Counted from the stretch's first letter, positions 1 to 9,402 are shown. The stretch is 64,000 nucleotides of DNA from JAFGDI01 sp963662515 (GCA_963662515.1 OY759675.1:1054001-1118000), one strand, 5' to 3'. The notes: generated by a model not told the origin, from the sequence alone. Translations and numbers: made by a program.

Positions 1-888
1 ATTTTCAGCTATATATTTGAAGCAATCTTTAACACTGCTATTAGATGAGCCGATGGCGCCCAGCGGGTTATTGACCTCATGTGCCACACCGGCAGCCAAT
101 TGCCCGATGGAGACCAGTTTTTCTGTCTGGATAAGCTGTACGGTAGTATTTCTCAGTTCTTCTTCTGTACGGATCTTTTCTGATATTTCCTTTTGCAGGA
201 GAATATTTTTTTGTCTTAATTCTTCGGTTTGGTTTTGTATCTCCTGCTCTAATCTGATATTGTAATTTTGTAATAAGGCTTCAGCCTCTTTGCGTTTATT
301 GTTTTCTTCTTCCAGTTTATGGTTGATTATACGCAATTCGGTAGTTCGCAAGGAGATCGTCTCTTCCTGTTTTTCATGCAAAAGAGAGTTGCGAATGACC
401 AGGGAGAGAATGTTGGTAAGGGTTTCAATAGCCTTGAGCATAGTTTTACGGCCAATATCATCTGGCGGCAATTCTAAAATAAGCAGGCAGCCCAGATATT
501 CGTCAGCAACGCAGAAGGGGGCGATTATGGCATTATCTACAGGGCTGCCACATCCAATATTCCATCTCAGATCTGCGTTTTCGCTATCACTGGAAGTGAT
601 GAATTTAACTTTTTTCAGGTCTCTTGCCTTATTACTAAGCTGATCGATCAGTATGTGATCAATAAGATTGAACTTTCGTTCTGGTGTTACGGATATCATT
701 CTTTGTTTACCAGAGCCAGAACTGGAATCAACCATGAGAAATATGGCATAAGCACCGGTAAGTTCCCAAAGAGTATTGGTAAGCCATACTCCCGAATCCA
801 GCAGATTAGCTGAAAGTGCCAGCAGTGATTCAACAATGTCAAGCACCATAGTTGCATCAGCCTTATTGGTTGTGCTTTTATCACACAT
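1..888 (-). CDS. Sensor histidine kinase, GAF-like N-terminus (C-terminus outside window)
   Basis: This is the N-terminal ~296 residues of a histidine kinase that runs off the left edge, so it has no stop here. The first ~170 residues look like a cytoplasmic GAF-type sensor with no membrane segment. A long charged coiled coil follows (about 175-250), then a dimerisation/phosphoacceptor helix with the H-box LAAGVAHEVNNPLGAI near residue 275; the His is the expected autophosphorylation site. The start ATG at 888 overlaps the end of the upstream DUF1638 gene by 8 bases (ATGTGTGA), suggesting translational coupling. The ATPase domain is not visible. As last gene of a corrinoid/methyltransferase-like cluster it may sense a C1 substrate or redox state; that role is inference. 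Confidence 0.85.
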   Translation of the reverse strand, partial: MCDKSTTNKADATMVLDIVESLLALSANLLDSGVWLTNTLWELTGAYAIFLMVDSSSGSGKQRMISVTPERKFNLIDHILIDQLSNKARDLKKVKFITSSDSENADLRWNIGCGSPVDNAIIAPFCVADEYLGCLLILELPPDDIGRKTMLKAIETLTNILSLVIRNSLLHEKQEETISLRTTELRIINHKLEEENNKRKEAEALLQNYNIRLEQEIQNQTEELRQKNILLQKEISEKIRTEEELRNTTVQLIQTEKLVSIGQLAAGVAHEVNNPLGAIGSSNSSVKDCFKYIAEN

Positions 889-1495
889 GCGAACCTCCGC
901 ATGCCTGTAGGGTGTGAAGTATATTCTTTTCCAGTTCGGAGGTATCAATTTTTAGTGTATGCCAGGGCAGTCCCAGATATTCAGATGCTTCGTTAAGCAG
1001 TTTTTCTGGTACAGGCCTCAGGCTGGTGTCAATGTATAGCAGGTATTTGTGCATTTCTCGCATGAAATCTTTGGCGGTTTGTCCTTTAAGGTCCAGTTCG
1101 TTTTCAAATATTGTTCGCCATCTTATGGCCCATTCGTAAATGAGAAAGAAAGCGCCATCATTGAGTAATTCGTTAAATCGCTCATTGCCAATCATGATTT
1201 CAACGCAATTACAGCCATGTACCCTGTGAACGCTATCAATTTTTTCGACAGTGTCCATATAGTTATGACATTCGCCATAGAGCAGTAATACATCATCGCC
1301 ATCGGCTATTATGTCAGATATTTCATGGCTGAGTTTTTCATTTAGCAGTTCTGGCTGCATGTGCATCATAGAGTTGAGATAGTGGACCGGTAAAGATATT
1401 TTGCCGCTGGCCCGCAAGGCTTCCAGTTCCAACTGAAATACCGAACAGGCAATACAAACGGTTTTGTGTTCATTTTTACCGGCAGACTGAGGCAT
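881..1495 (-). CDS. DUF1638 family protein
   Basis: About 204 residues with features of the DUF1638 family: an early CxxC (C14 and C17), the stretch LLLYGECH, a later cysteine pair (GCNC) and a GNERF motif. DUF1638 proteins are often encoded beside corrinoid proteins and MtaA/UroD-like methyltransferases, as here; their biochemical role is not established. I chose ATG 1495 because AAGGG sits 8-9 bases upstream; an in-frame ATG at 1519 would add eight residues without a better ribosome site. The gene overlaps its upstream neighbour by about 20 bases and the downstream kinase by 8, so the cluster is one transcript. Confidence 0.75.
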   Translation of the reverse strand: MPQSAGKNEHKTVCIACSVFQLELEALRASGKISLPVHYLNSMMHMQPELLNEKLSHEISDIIADGDDVLLLYGECHNYMDTVEKIDSVHRVHGCNCVEIMIGNERFNELLNDGAFFLIYEWAIRWRTIFENELDLKGQTAKDFMREMHKYLLYIDTSLRPVPEKLLNEASEYLGLPWHTLKIDTSELEKNILHTLQACGGSHV

Positions 1496-2519
1496 TGTGA
1501 AATCCCTTATGAAAATCATTGGCAGCTTGTATTATGGCTAAAATATTTTCCTGTGGCACGAACAGGTCAATGTCAGGGGCGGAGGTGGAAAGCACAAAGT
1601 GATTATCATTTTGCTGCTGCTCTAACAGCATTGTTACCTGTTGATGTATTTGGCCGGCATCTTTGCCCAGCAGGTCTGGTCCGTCAATATTGCCTAATAT
1701 CAGGGCATCAGGCTTTACAATATTACGAGCATCAGTGAGATTATCTTGTTTACCCAGGCAGAAACCGATAACATTGGGCAGGTCTCGCAGACAGGGCAGC
1801 ATGTCCTGAAAAAAACCGCCGGCATGATGTACTATCAGAGGCCCTTTACATCTGGCAAAAGTGTTATTAAGTGCAGGCAGAGCAATTTCTTTTAAGAGTT
1901 TTGGCGTAATTATTCTCAGATTGGCAAAAGTAAGAGGCAGGGCTACAAACGCGGCTCCGTCATTAAAAAGAGTATTAGTCCATTTAATGAAAAAATCTGA
2001 GCATTTTTCCAGTATAAGCATGGCATTTTTCTGGTCGAAGAGCATTATTTCCAGCCAGGTGTTAATGCCAAAGATCATAATTGGAATATCAACGGCACTT
2101 AGAGAAATAGCCGCAACGGGGTATTGCTGCTTACTTGCAGTAACGAGTCCCTGTAGAGTTTCCCTTAAATAGAGCAGGGCTGGTTCAGAGTCAATATCAG
2201 GTAGTGGCGTCTGCAGAAATGCAGCCGGGTCGTTATATGCCGGAGCTATCATATTGGGCGGCTGGTCATTGAAGTATCTTACTTCGCTGCCAAATGCTTT
2301 ACCCAGTAAAGGCAGGGCAAAGGGAGAGAAAACCACATCATGACCAAATTTTTCCCTGGCCGTCAACTGCCCATCAATATAGGCATTTGCATTGGTATAG
2401 TATTCTGGCAGTGGGCATTTAATAAGCCCGGCACCATATAGAGAAAGAACCAGTATAACCGCTCTGCGGTCGGTTTTAACCCCTTGTATGGCAGCCAATA
2501 CTCTTTCGGAGCTGTTCAT
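1476..2519 (-). CDS. UroD/MtaA-like corrinoid methyltransferase family protein, zinc site degenerate
   Basis: This 347-residue protein has the overall pattern of the uroporphyrinogen decarboxylase/MtaA TIM-barrel family, including a late GNIDGPDLL segment where family members have GNIDP...LL. MtaA-type methyltransferases bind zinc through H-x-C and a distal C. Here the first motif reads VHHAGG (H-x-A) and the distal segment VLSTSAPD has Ala where Cys is expected, so both thiolate ligands are gone. The gene starts by a 4-base ATGA overlap with the corrinoid protein gene, supporting partnership. It may bind a corrinoid methyl donor without classical zinc thiol activation, or have another role; the family call is firmer than the activity. 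Confidence 0.75.
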   Translation of the reverse strand: MNSSERVLAAIQGVKTDRRAVILVLSLYGAGLIKCPLPEYYTNANAYIDGQLTAREKFGHDVVFSPFALPLLGKAFGSEVRYFNDQPPNMIAPAYNDPAAFLQTPLPDIDSEPALLYLRETLQGLVTASKQQYPVAAISLSAVDIPIMIFGINTWLEIMLFDQKNAMLILEKCSDFFIKWTNTLFNDGAAFVALPLTFANLRIITPKLLKEIALPALNNTFARCKGPLIVHHAGGFFQDMLPCLRDLPNVIGFCLGKQDNLTDARNIVKPDALILGNIDGPDLLGKDAGQIHQQVTMLLEQQQNDNHFVLSTSAPDIDLFVPQENILAIIQAANDFHKGFHNASVCR

Positions 2520-3214
2520 AGTGTTATTACCTCACCATGTGATACAGAAAGCAATAGCTTATCAAATAGTGCCGGAGCTTTTATGGCATTACCAGCCGTA
2601 CCATCGCCGCCAATTTCGTTTATTAACCCCGGACGCTGGCAAAAAACAGCACCACCTACAGCAAGGCGTATTTTTTCAGTCAGTCCTCTTTTGTCTATTT
2701 CAGCCCTAACTTTGCTAATATTCATTGCGGTTCGTAACATCATAGCAGATACACCGATTATTGGGGCAGAAGCTTTTTCTGCGGCATCAATGAACTCATT
2801 TGCTGACACATCATTACCCAGGTCTATTACCTGCCAGCCTTCCAGTTTAAGGAAAATAGTTACCAGTTTGCGGCCTAGAGCATGGGTATCACCTTCAATA
2901 TTTCCGATGATTACAGGGCCTTTTTCCTGATTTAATTCATTCTGGCGGTATTCACTGGCGGTAAGTTCAAATATGTCTTCAGTGACCTTGCCCAGCACAT
3001 AAGCCTGGCCGAGACTTACTTTGCCATAAATATTCCAGTCTTTACCAAACTCGTTCAGAGCCGGTTCGAGAATATCGCTTATAGCTTTTTGATACCCATT
3101 TTTTTGTCCCTATGTTTTGAGAATGGTTGTGGCGGATTCCCTGTCACCCTCGCGAAGAAATGCCAACAATTGACTAAGACAATGTTCCTGACTTTCAAAT
3201 ATATCTGAATTCAT
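2516..3214 (-). pseudogene. Corrinoid (B12)-binding methyltransferase protein with in-frame amber codon
   Basis: Read from ATG 3214 the frame encodes the B12-binding-2 helical cap and then a cobalamin-binding Rossmann domain with D109-x-H111-x-x-G114 (DTHALG), the lower-ligand motif of MtaC/MtbC-type corrinoid proteins. Codon 35 (3112-3110) is TAG. Sequence on both sides is family-like in the same frame, and the stop falls where relatives usually have Trp (ILKT-stop-GQKNGYQ), so one TGG to TAG change explains it. A GTG at 2998 could restart translation but would lose the cap. Other genes here end in TAG (14496, 36053), so TAG works as a stop. It could be a decayed gene, a sequence error or site-specific readthrough. 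Confidence 0.7.
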
Positions 3215-3336
3215 GGATAGTCTTCCTGTACTTTAGATTAAAAGATATAAACCAGATTTTTTCGAACGATCATTAACTCGAATAATGTTATAAGTTTAAG
3301 TATTATTGTTAGTAATACAAGGGAAACATGGGGTAG

Positions 3337-4815
3337 TTAACTATTTTTGTGCAAAAATGTCATTATGGCCATTTTTTTTGTATTACCATCTATCTTTACT
3401 CTGTCTGCAATTCTGTGCCCTGCGATAGCAATAATGCCAAGATCATCATAAATGGCAGCTATAGAGTTTCTTCTATAACGAGGCACTTTATTATTAGTCA
3501 TAATGTCCCCGCTGGTTTGGCTGCCTGTCAGGCCCAGGGGCTGGTATTTGAGTCCGGCGATAAGAGGCCAGACATACAGCTTGCCCATCACTTTGTCCAG
3601 ATCTATAATCTCTTGTAATTCCGGCTTGTTTTTAGCGTAGGTTTTAAGATCGAACCCCTGGGCTGCTATCAGTTCTGCTTTGATCGCATATATCTCACAC
3701 AGGTCAGATAAAGACACCATGTTATTTATCTTTGTCTGGCCGGGTATGATAATTGGAATCTGATGGTAGTCGCTATCGGTTATTTTTGCAATAATCAGCT
3801 GGTTGTCCGATATCTCTGCCAGCCAGTTGCCGGGCAGGTCCGCTATCTTGCGAGTGGTGCGGTCTGTGCATTGCTTTAACAAAGCATCTATGGTCTCAAA
3901 GCTGATACCAGAAAGTTCAATACCTATCTGGTTAAAGCAATATCTCAGGAGATTTCTGGCTCTTCCGCTGCTAATGCTGCTTAAAAACTCTAATGAGGCA
4001 CAAATAATGCCGCTTTTCAGGTGAATATTACCATTTTCGATATCTGTTTTGGCCTGTTGGGTAAGTATCTCATCAGCATCAGCGGCCAATAGCCCCAGAT
4101 TGAACACTGATTGAGAGATATTACTGTTATATTCTTCTTTGAGAAGGGGTATGAGTATGTTGCGAATACGGTTACGGGTATAGTCGCAGCATTCGTTAGT
4201 GCTGTCGTGGCATGGTGTTATGTTTGATTCTCTGATATATGTTTCCAGTTCAGCTCGAGTTAATTGCAAAAGAGGGCGGAAGATAGTAATAATATTTTTA
4301 TTGTCAGCGTATATCTCTCTTGTGGTTTTTATGCCAGCGAGCCCTTTGATGCCGGTACCGCGTATGATTCTTTGCAGTATGGTTTCAACATTATCATCAG
4401 CATGGTGGCCGGTAGCAATGAATTGGCAATTTTCCTGCCGGCAGATATTGCGTAAAAATTCATAACGGATCTCTCTGGCAGCCGTTTCAATGGAAATGCT
4501 GTTTTCTCTGGCATAGGCAGTGATATCAGCTCTTTTTGTAAAGCATTTGATCGATCGCTTTCGGGCTTGTTCCAGCACATATTTTTCGTCCTGGTCGCTT
4601 TCTTTGCCTCGCAGGCAATGGTTAAGGTGTCCGACGACCAATTTCCATTTTGTCTCTTTAGCGATCTGGCAGAAAATGTCAAGCAGAGCCATGCTGTCTG
4701 TTCCGCCGGATATTGCCAGAACAATGCCTGTCTCTGGTGTTTGGTTGCTGATATCAGGGCAGAGAGAGGTAGTTTGCTGATGAACTATTCTTATGATTTC
4801 TGCTATATTTGTCAT
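3337..4815 (-). CDS. tilS: tRNA(Ile)-lysidine synthase
   Basis: This enzyme converts C34 of the CAU-anticodon tRNA-Ile to lysidine using ATP and lysine, which is essential for AUA decoding. The 492-residue product has the N-type PP-loop SGGTDSM at residues 36-42, then GHLNHCLRG and TGHHADDNVET, the catalytic-domain signatures of TilS. The C-terminal half has the usual poorly conserved tRNA-binding region and ends with GHRIADRVKI. Length is normal. It stands between the corrinoid cluster and fapA on the same strand with about 70 bases to the latter. No strong ribosome site is visible before ATG 4815, so the start rests on protein similarity. Confidence 0.93.
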   Translation of the reverse strand: MTNIAEIIRIVHQQTTSLCPDISNQTPETGIVLAISGGTDSMALLDIFCQIAKETKWKLVVGHLNHCLRGKESDQDEKYVLEQARKRSIKCFTKRADITAYARENSISIETAAREIRYEFLRNICRQENCQFIATGHHADDNVETILQRIIRGTGIKGLAGIKTTREIYADNKNIITIFRPLLQLTRAELETYIRESNITPCHDSTNECCDYTRNRIRNILIPLLKEEYNSNISQSVFNLGLLAADADEILTQQAKTDIENGNIHLKSGIICASLEFLSSISSGRARNLLRYCFNQIGIELSGISFETIDALLKQCTDRTTRKIADLPGNWLAEISDNQLIIAKITDSDYHQIPIIIPGQTKINNMVSLSDLCEIYAIKAELIAAQGFDLKTYAKNKPELQEIIDLDKVMGKLYVWPLIAGLKYQPLGLTGSQTSGDIMTNNKVPRYRRNSIAAIYDDLGIIAIAGHRIADRVKIDGNTKKMAIMTFLHKNS

Positions 4816-4882
4816 GATCGCTGATTATATAGTTAAGCTGGGTAAGTTTACAGCTGAATTTTGCAAAATAGCAGAGCCAATA

Positions 4883-6472
4883 TTATTTGAGACCAAGATA
4901 ATCTTCCAGGTCGTTCCACTGGTCATCATAACTAGTTCCATAATCCAACTGTTTACTGATCCCGGTTTTGAGATTAGTAACGGTTAGCCTGGTTACTCTA
5001 TTAATAACCTCAGGTACTATTTTAACCGGGCCGGTGATTTCGGCTGATACTTTAGATTCACCTCTGGGAAATCTGATAAAGACATTTGGATGTATTTTAC
5101 CCAGCACTTCCACACACAGTACCGAATTTTCCAGACTATTCAGGTAGGCCTGCTTAAGTTTATCTACCAGTTCATCTGCCCTGTTATCCAGTTCATAGGT
5201 TTCAAAGAGCAGTTCTGTCGCTTTTTCTTTTTGTTCGTTTGAAAGTCTTTTTTGATTTTGCAAGAGCGGTTCAACAACCTCTCTGACCTTTTGAGCTTTC
5301 ATTCTGAGCATTTTAACTTCAGGTTTGGTAGTGGCTGCTCTGGCTTTGAGCTCTTCGTTCATGCCGATCTCTAATACTGTTTTACTGCCGGCATCTGAAC
5401 CGAGAGTGAAAACAGAGACACCCTTAAAGGCAGAGATCGTACCGCCTGCTAATTGACCATTTTCGGACCTGATCGCACCTGCGCATTGAATATCGCTGTA
5501 CATGACTTCTTTAGCGAAGACCAGGTCTCCGCCACAGATCACTTTTGAGCTGGTAATGAATTTGCACTCTATATTATTACCTGCGATAGCAATACCTTTT
5601 TCTTTGCCAGCCATACCTCCTCGCAGGAACAGGTCAAGACCGGCTTCCGCGTGGGCTGCTTCTACCACGCCTCTGACGGTAAGGTTCTTTTGGGCTTTGA
5701 CCTTGAAAAGATCAAGTACATTGCGGAATATGTCAACATTGTTCTTGAAGTCGATATTGCCGATAGAAAAGTCAACATCGCTATGAACTTCTAGGTCAGG
5801 TTCAACCCATATTTTTGTGTTAGAGTGGCAGAGTTTGCCGTATTCATTGGCATAGACAAGGTCGGCTTTTTCCGGAGCTTCTTTTTTAGCCGGGTCACCG
5901 AATCGGACATTTTTTCCTAATTTTATTTCAGCCTGCAATCCTTTGGCTCTGGGGACTGGATTGCCAAAAACATCCTCGCCGTCAGTACCGTCAATTGGCG
6001 GCATGAGCTGTACCAGGGGTTGATCGGCTTCGACAAAGACATAGCAGCTTTTTTCATAATGACTTTGGGAGTCAACCCCCTTATCAGCGGTTGTCTGGTC
6101 TTGATTGCAGGTTACGCTCTGACCTTCTTCTGCATCATCAGCAGGTGACCCATCTTCATTGATCTTTTGTGGTTCTGGCTTTTCGGGCTCAGTATATAAT
6201 TTTTTTACAAAGCCATTCTGGTCAGCGACCGGAGCCGTGCCGGCAGCAATAACAATAGCCTCAGGCATTTTCTTTTTCTGAATGTCTGAGACGAAAGCCT
6301 GTATGGCGAGTTTGCCTTTTTCAGATACCTTTAGTTTAAGATCATTTAGCTCGCTGAGCAGGCTCTCGATAGTGACATCAGCGGGCAGGGAATCCCCGTT
6401 GACAGAGAGCGTAGCGGTCATCTGATCTTGCGAGATGGCTATCTTAAATTTTTTACTGGCAGTTAAAGGCAT
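4883..6472 (-). CDS. FapA/DUF342 family polymer-domain protein
   Basis: A 529-residue protein of the DUF342/FapA family. The N-terminal ~150 residues are variable and acidic. The central part (about 155-390) carries family hallmarks such as IDGTDGEDVFGNPVP, then a right-handed beta-helix-like stretch with glycine turns (GGDLVFAKEV, GGTISAFKG). The C-terminal part is a coiled coil followed by a small beta domain. In FapA-encoding bacteria this family occurs with flagellar/chemotaxis genes; here it is directly followed by cheY- and cheX-like genes. The start ATG 6472 is preceded by a strong GGGGGAAG ribosome site. Role in assembly or envelope signalling is inference. Confidence 0.85.
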   Translation of the reverse strand: MPLTASKKFKIAISQDQMTATLSVNGDSLPADVTIESLLSELNDLKLKVSEKGKLAIQAFVSDIQKKKMPEAIVIAAGTAPVADQNGFVKKLYTEPEKPEPQKINEDGSPADDAEEGQSVTCNQDQTTADKGVDSQSHYEKSCYVFVEADQPLVQLMPPIDGTDGEDVFGNPVPRAKGLQAEIKLGKNVRFGDPAKKEAPEKADLVYANEYGKLCHSNTKIWVEPDLEVHSDVDFSIGNIDFKNNVDIFRNVLDLFKVKAQKNLTVRGVVEAAHAEAGLDLFLRGGMAGKEKGIAIAGNNIECKFITSSKVICGGDLVFAKEVMYSDIQCAGAIRSENGQLAGGTISAFKGVSVFTLGSDAGSKTVLEIGMNEELKARAATTKPEVKMLRMKAQKVREVVEPLLQNQKRLSNEQKEKATELLFETYELDNRADELVDKLKQAYLNSLENSVLCVEVLGKIHPNVFIRFPRGESKVSAEITGPVKIVPEVINRVTRLTVTNLKTGISKQLDYGTSYDDQWNDLEDYLGLK

Positions 6473-6526
6473 CGCTTCCCCCTGGCGAATTCTGAGTGCT
6501 CAGATAGCTAATGCTGTATGGTACCT

Positions 6527-6910
6527 TTATGCAGGTTGGCCTACACCAGCTTTTTTAAGCGTATCATCTATCTTTGTAAGTAAGGTGTCAGGAGTGAACG
6601 GCTTAACGACATAATTGTTAACGCCAGCTTTAATAGCTTCGATGATCCTTGGTTTTTCTGCTTCAGTAGTACACATGATAATTATTGATTTCTTATCAGT
6701 TTCACGCACTTTGGTTACCATGGTAAGACCGTCCATGTTGGGCATATTCCAGTCAACCAGCATTACATCAAAGGGGCCGTTCTCAGTAATCTGCTTGAGC
6801 CCTTCAAGGCCGTCACCGGCTTCAAATACCTCGGTACCAGCGATACTTGATACAACCTTTTTCCATATATTTCTCATGGTTCGAGAATCATCGACAAGTA
6901 AAAACTTCAT
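6527..6910 (-). CDS. CheY-like single-domain response regulator
   Basis: A 127-residue receiver domain without an output domain. Acidic-pocket residues D7 and D8, phosphoacceptor D53 (in LVDWNMPNMDG), T81/T82 and K103 (VVKPF) are all present, so it should be phosphorylatable. The sequence resembles chemotaxis CheY more than transcriptional regulators. It lies between fapA and a cheX-like phosphatase gene, a pairing that suggests phospho-CheY is cleared by the neighbouring CheX. No CheA or chemoreceptor lies in the window, so the kinase must be elsewhere or be the histidine kinase at 9403-10905. Confidence 0.92.
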   Translation of the reverse strand: MKFLLVDDSRTMRNIWKKVVSSIAGTEVFEAGDGLEGLKQITENGPFDVMLVDWNMPNMDGLTMVTKVRETDKKSIIIMCTTEAEKPRIIEAIKAGVNNYVVKPFTPDTLLTKIDDTLKKAGVGQPA

Positions 6911-6947
6911 AGCTTTTTCCTTTCCCTGAATCTATCTGATCGTGCTG

Positions 6948-7427
6948 TTAGCCAACACATTTAACATTTACTTCAACTGCCATTTTTCCGTATGGTGTTT
7001 CGCATGGTATAACTACACACGGTACATCGCTCATCCTGGCAACGCTATGGTTTGTTCCAATAATAACACTGGGGATACTTATCCCGGCGGTAAGTCCGAA
7101 TTCTGATTTGGCATTACCTGCAATCATATTTGATAGTTCGCCAACTGCATCGGCGAAATAATCTGAGTCTGCGGTATAGCATTCCCCGGTAAACTGTTCT
7201 ACCAGCTTTATTGCCATTTCAGAAGTAAAGCTGATAACAACTGAACCTATGATTTCGCCGGTAAAGCCGACAATACCTGAAACATCGTAATGCGAGGTAT
7301 TTTTCTCTTTGAGATACGGCTTACCTATATTGCATTGCGTGTTTGCCATTGTTGACAGCACATTTTTAGTCGAATGTACAAAAGCCTTAATAATGGTAGG
7401 GTTTATTTGTACTGTTTCAGTTGTCAT
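6948..7427 (-). CDS. CheX-like chemotaxis phosphatase
   Basis: A 159-residue protein with the CheX/CheC-type fold signature. The stretch DAVGELSNMIAGNAKSEF (about 89-106) holds the E-x-x-N pair used by CheX to dephosphorylate CheY, preceded by the GEIIGSVVISF segment typical of the family. CheX acts on phospho-CheY in the cytoplasm; the immediately downstream gene is a CheY-like receiver, a likely substrate. The start ATG 7427 follows CAGGAGTACAAAAC, a good ribosome site (AGGAG). Confidence 0.88.
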   Translation of the reverse strand: MTTETVQINPTIIKAFVHSTKNVLSTMANTQCNIGKPYLKEKNTSHYDVSGIVGFTGEIIGSVVISFTSEMAIKLVEQFTGECYTADSDYFADAVGELSNMIAGNAKSEFGLTAGISIPSVIIGTNHSVARMSDVPCVVIPCETPYGKMAVEVNVKCVG

Positions 7428-7557
7428 GTTTTGTACTCCTGCTATGTAACAGCTATTTTTACAGCAACTATGTTTATCTCTTTAGCTACCTGCCCATTAG
7501 TATCGGAATAATTTATGTTGTACTTAACTGGCCTGTATCTTGTGAATTTAGATTTTT

Positions 7558-8976
7558 TCAGAACAAATCTGCATAATCATTACAATCGGTATTTTCTGAC
7601 TCCTGGAGCATCCGGGCAACAGGCATAGTAGATATCTGATTAGCTTTTGCTCTTAGACTGATACTTGCTTCATTTCCCTTTTTTATGCCGTTTTCAGTAT
7701 TGATAATGCGATCGAGCAGTTCATCCAGGTCGCATTTCAGTAATACCTCGGCGATCATCGGGTCGAATTGTGTGCCGCTGAACCTCGATATTTCATATAA
7801 GACTTCATTGACCGGCAGTGATTTGCGATAGGGGCGGGAGCTGATCATGGCATCAAATGTGTCGGCAATGTTTACTATGCGTCCGATAAGTGGTATGCTA
7901 TTACTACTGAGACCAAAAGGGTATCCCTTGCCATCATATCGCTCATGATGTGTCATTACTCCACTTACTACCTCAGAAATCTGCTTGATGCCATCGAGAA
8001 TGCCGGCACCAATTTCCGGGTGTTTTTTGATCTCGTCGAATTCTTCGTCGGTCAAACGCTGATCTTTTCTCAGAGTTGAGCCCCGGACACCGATCTTGCC
8101 AATGTCATGTAACAGGCCGGCCATATAGGCATTTTCTATGTCGGTTTCGCTCAGTTCCATTTTTTCTGCCAGAAACCGGCAGATACCCGCTACTCTTTCA
8201 GAATGGCCGCAAGTGTATGGGTCTTTAGCGTCAATACTTCGTACGAGGGCACAAAGCGTGCCGAGCATTAATTCTCGTTGTCTGATATAAAGGCTTTGGT
8301 TTTCGTAGCTTACAGATAATTTGTTGGCTACAGACCGTGTGAGCCTGGCTTCCAGATTGCTAAAGCCACGACTATCGTTCTTGTTCAGGGCGACTATTGA
8401 GCCCAGCAGTATGCCATTTGCCACTATGGGCGTGAGTATGTAGTTTCTGATCTGTTTGTCTGGCAAGCCATTATTATTGCTATAGTTATTATCTATGACG
8501 AAGTGGTCGTTATTGGCTTTGGCGGCACAGGTTTTTTTCCAGAGGGCATCAGAAATGATGCCGGCCAGCAGATACCTCCCCTCTTGAAATATCGCTGGCC
8601 GGGCTTGTACCTCGGTGGCTTGGGCAGGAGCTTCATGCCAGTATATCATTACCTGCTCACAGGTGAGTACATCTGTCAGGTCTTTGCATATAGTACTAAG
8701 ATACGCACTTGGTTTTTGATCGAGTCGTGTAATATCTCCCAGTGTGTGCAGAAGATTGCTTTCTTCAAAACTTCGTTCCAGAGCTGCTGCCAGTTGGTCA
8801 TTTTCCAGCTCTTTTACTTTTAGCTGGTCTTGCAGAGAGCCTATCGTCTGCCAGAGTTGATCTGTCTGGTCCTGCGTCAGCTCAGGGCATTTATGCACAG
8901 AAGCTGTGTCATCAGCCTTTTGTTTCAGCTTCTGGTAGTGCATATTCTGTTTTTGTTCACAATCATATTGTGCCAT
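7558..8976 (-). CDS. GAF and HD-GYP domain protein, probable c-di-GMP phosphodiesterase
   Basis: A 472-residue cytoplasmic protein. An N-terminal coiled coil (about 35-90) leads into a GAF sensor domain (about 80-230) and an HD-GYP domain (about 240-420). The latter shows the HD doublet in LLHDIGKIG, the preceding His in CGHSERV, HPEIG, and THHERYDGKGYPFGL (the GYP triad), all needed for cyclic-di-GMP hydrolysis. The start ATG shares one base with the stop of the upstream response regulator gene (TAATG), so the two are translated together and the regulator probably controls this enzyme in trans. It links the cluster to cyclic-di-GMP turnover. Confidence 0.92.
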   Translation of the reverse strand: MAQYDCEQKQNMHYQKLKQKADDTASVHKCPELTQDQTDQLWQTIGSLQDQLKVKELENDQLAAALERSFEESNLLHTLGDITRLDQKPSAYLSTICKDLTDVLTCEQVMIYWHEAPAQATEVQARPAIFQEGRYLLAGIISDALWKKTCAAKANNDHFVIDNNYSNNNGLPDKQIRNYILTPIVANGILLGSIVALNKNDSRGFSNLEARLTRSVANKLSVSYENQSLYIRQRELMLGTLCALVRSIDAKDPYTCGHSERVAGICRFLAEKMELSETDIENAYMAGLLHDIGKIGVRGSTLRKDQRLTDEEFDEIKKHPEIGAGILDGIKQISEVVSGVMTHHERYDGKGYPFGLSSNSIPLIGRIVNIADTFDAMISSRPYRKSLPVNEVLYEISRFSGTQFDPMIAEVLLKCDLDELLDRIINTENGIKKGNEASISLRAKANQISTMPVARMLQESENTDCNDYADLF

Positions 8977-9368
8977 TATGCAATTGCCGGTATGAGGTTT
9001 TCGGTTAATCTTTCTACTTCAAGAAGTAATTCCCTGGGGCTGAAAGGTTTATCCATACACTTAACTATACCCGCTTTGGCTATCTTTTCCGGTGATAATT
9101 CGAATCGGTGAGAGGTAAGCATGATAACTGGTATGTTTTTAGTGCAGATATTGCTATTAAGTTTACCGCATAGTTCCAGGCCAGAGAGCCCCGGCATATT
9201 ATAGTCCGAGATGATCAGGTCGGGCTGTTCTTTTACCGCCAGGCTGTATGCGTCAGCTCCATTAGCAGCGCCGATAACCGTATAGCCAGCATTTCTCAGC
9301 TTGATACTGATAACATAGAGTATGGCTATTTCATCTTCTGCAATTAAAACTTTTGGTTTTAGTGTCAT
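8976..9368 (-). CDS. Single-domain response regulator
   Basis: A 130-residue receiver domain with acidic pocket E11-D12, phosphoacceptor D55 (IISDYNMPG), T85 and K107 (CMDKPF). There is no output domain. It follows the histidine kinase gene on the same strand and overlaps the HD-GYP gene by one base, so kinase, receiver and c-di-GMP phosphodiesterase form a plausible phosphorelay-to-second-messenger chain. That order of action is inferred from gene order. Confidence 0.9.
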   Translation of the reverse strand: MTLKPKVLIAEDEIAILYVISIKLRNAGYTVIGAANGADAYSLAVKEQPDLIISDYNMPGLSGLELCGKLNSNICTKNIPVIMLTSHRFELSPEKIAKAGIVKCMDKPFSPRELLLEVERLTENLIPAIA

Positions 9369-9402
9369 TGTTTTCCTGCCTTTGCTTTCGACCTGTTCAC
9401 TA

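Noticed and set aside
696..902. 68-codon minus-strand ORF
   Set aside because: It is out of frame with the histidine kinase that spans the same DNA and has no family features.
2516..3214. Genome-wide reassignment of TAG (for example to pyrrolysine)
   Set aside because: TAG ends other intact genes in the window (14496, 36053), so at most a local readthrough is possible.
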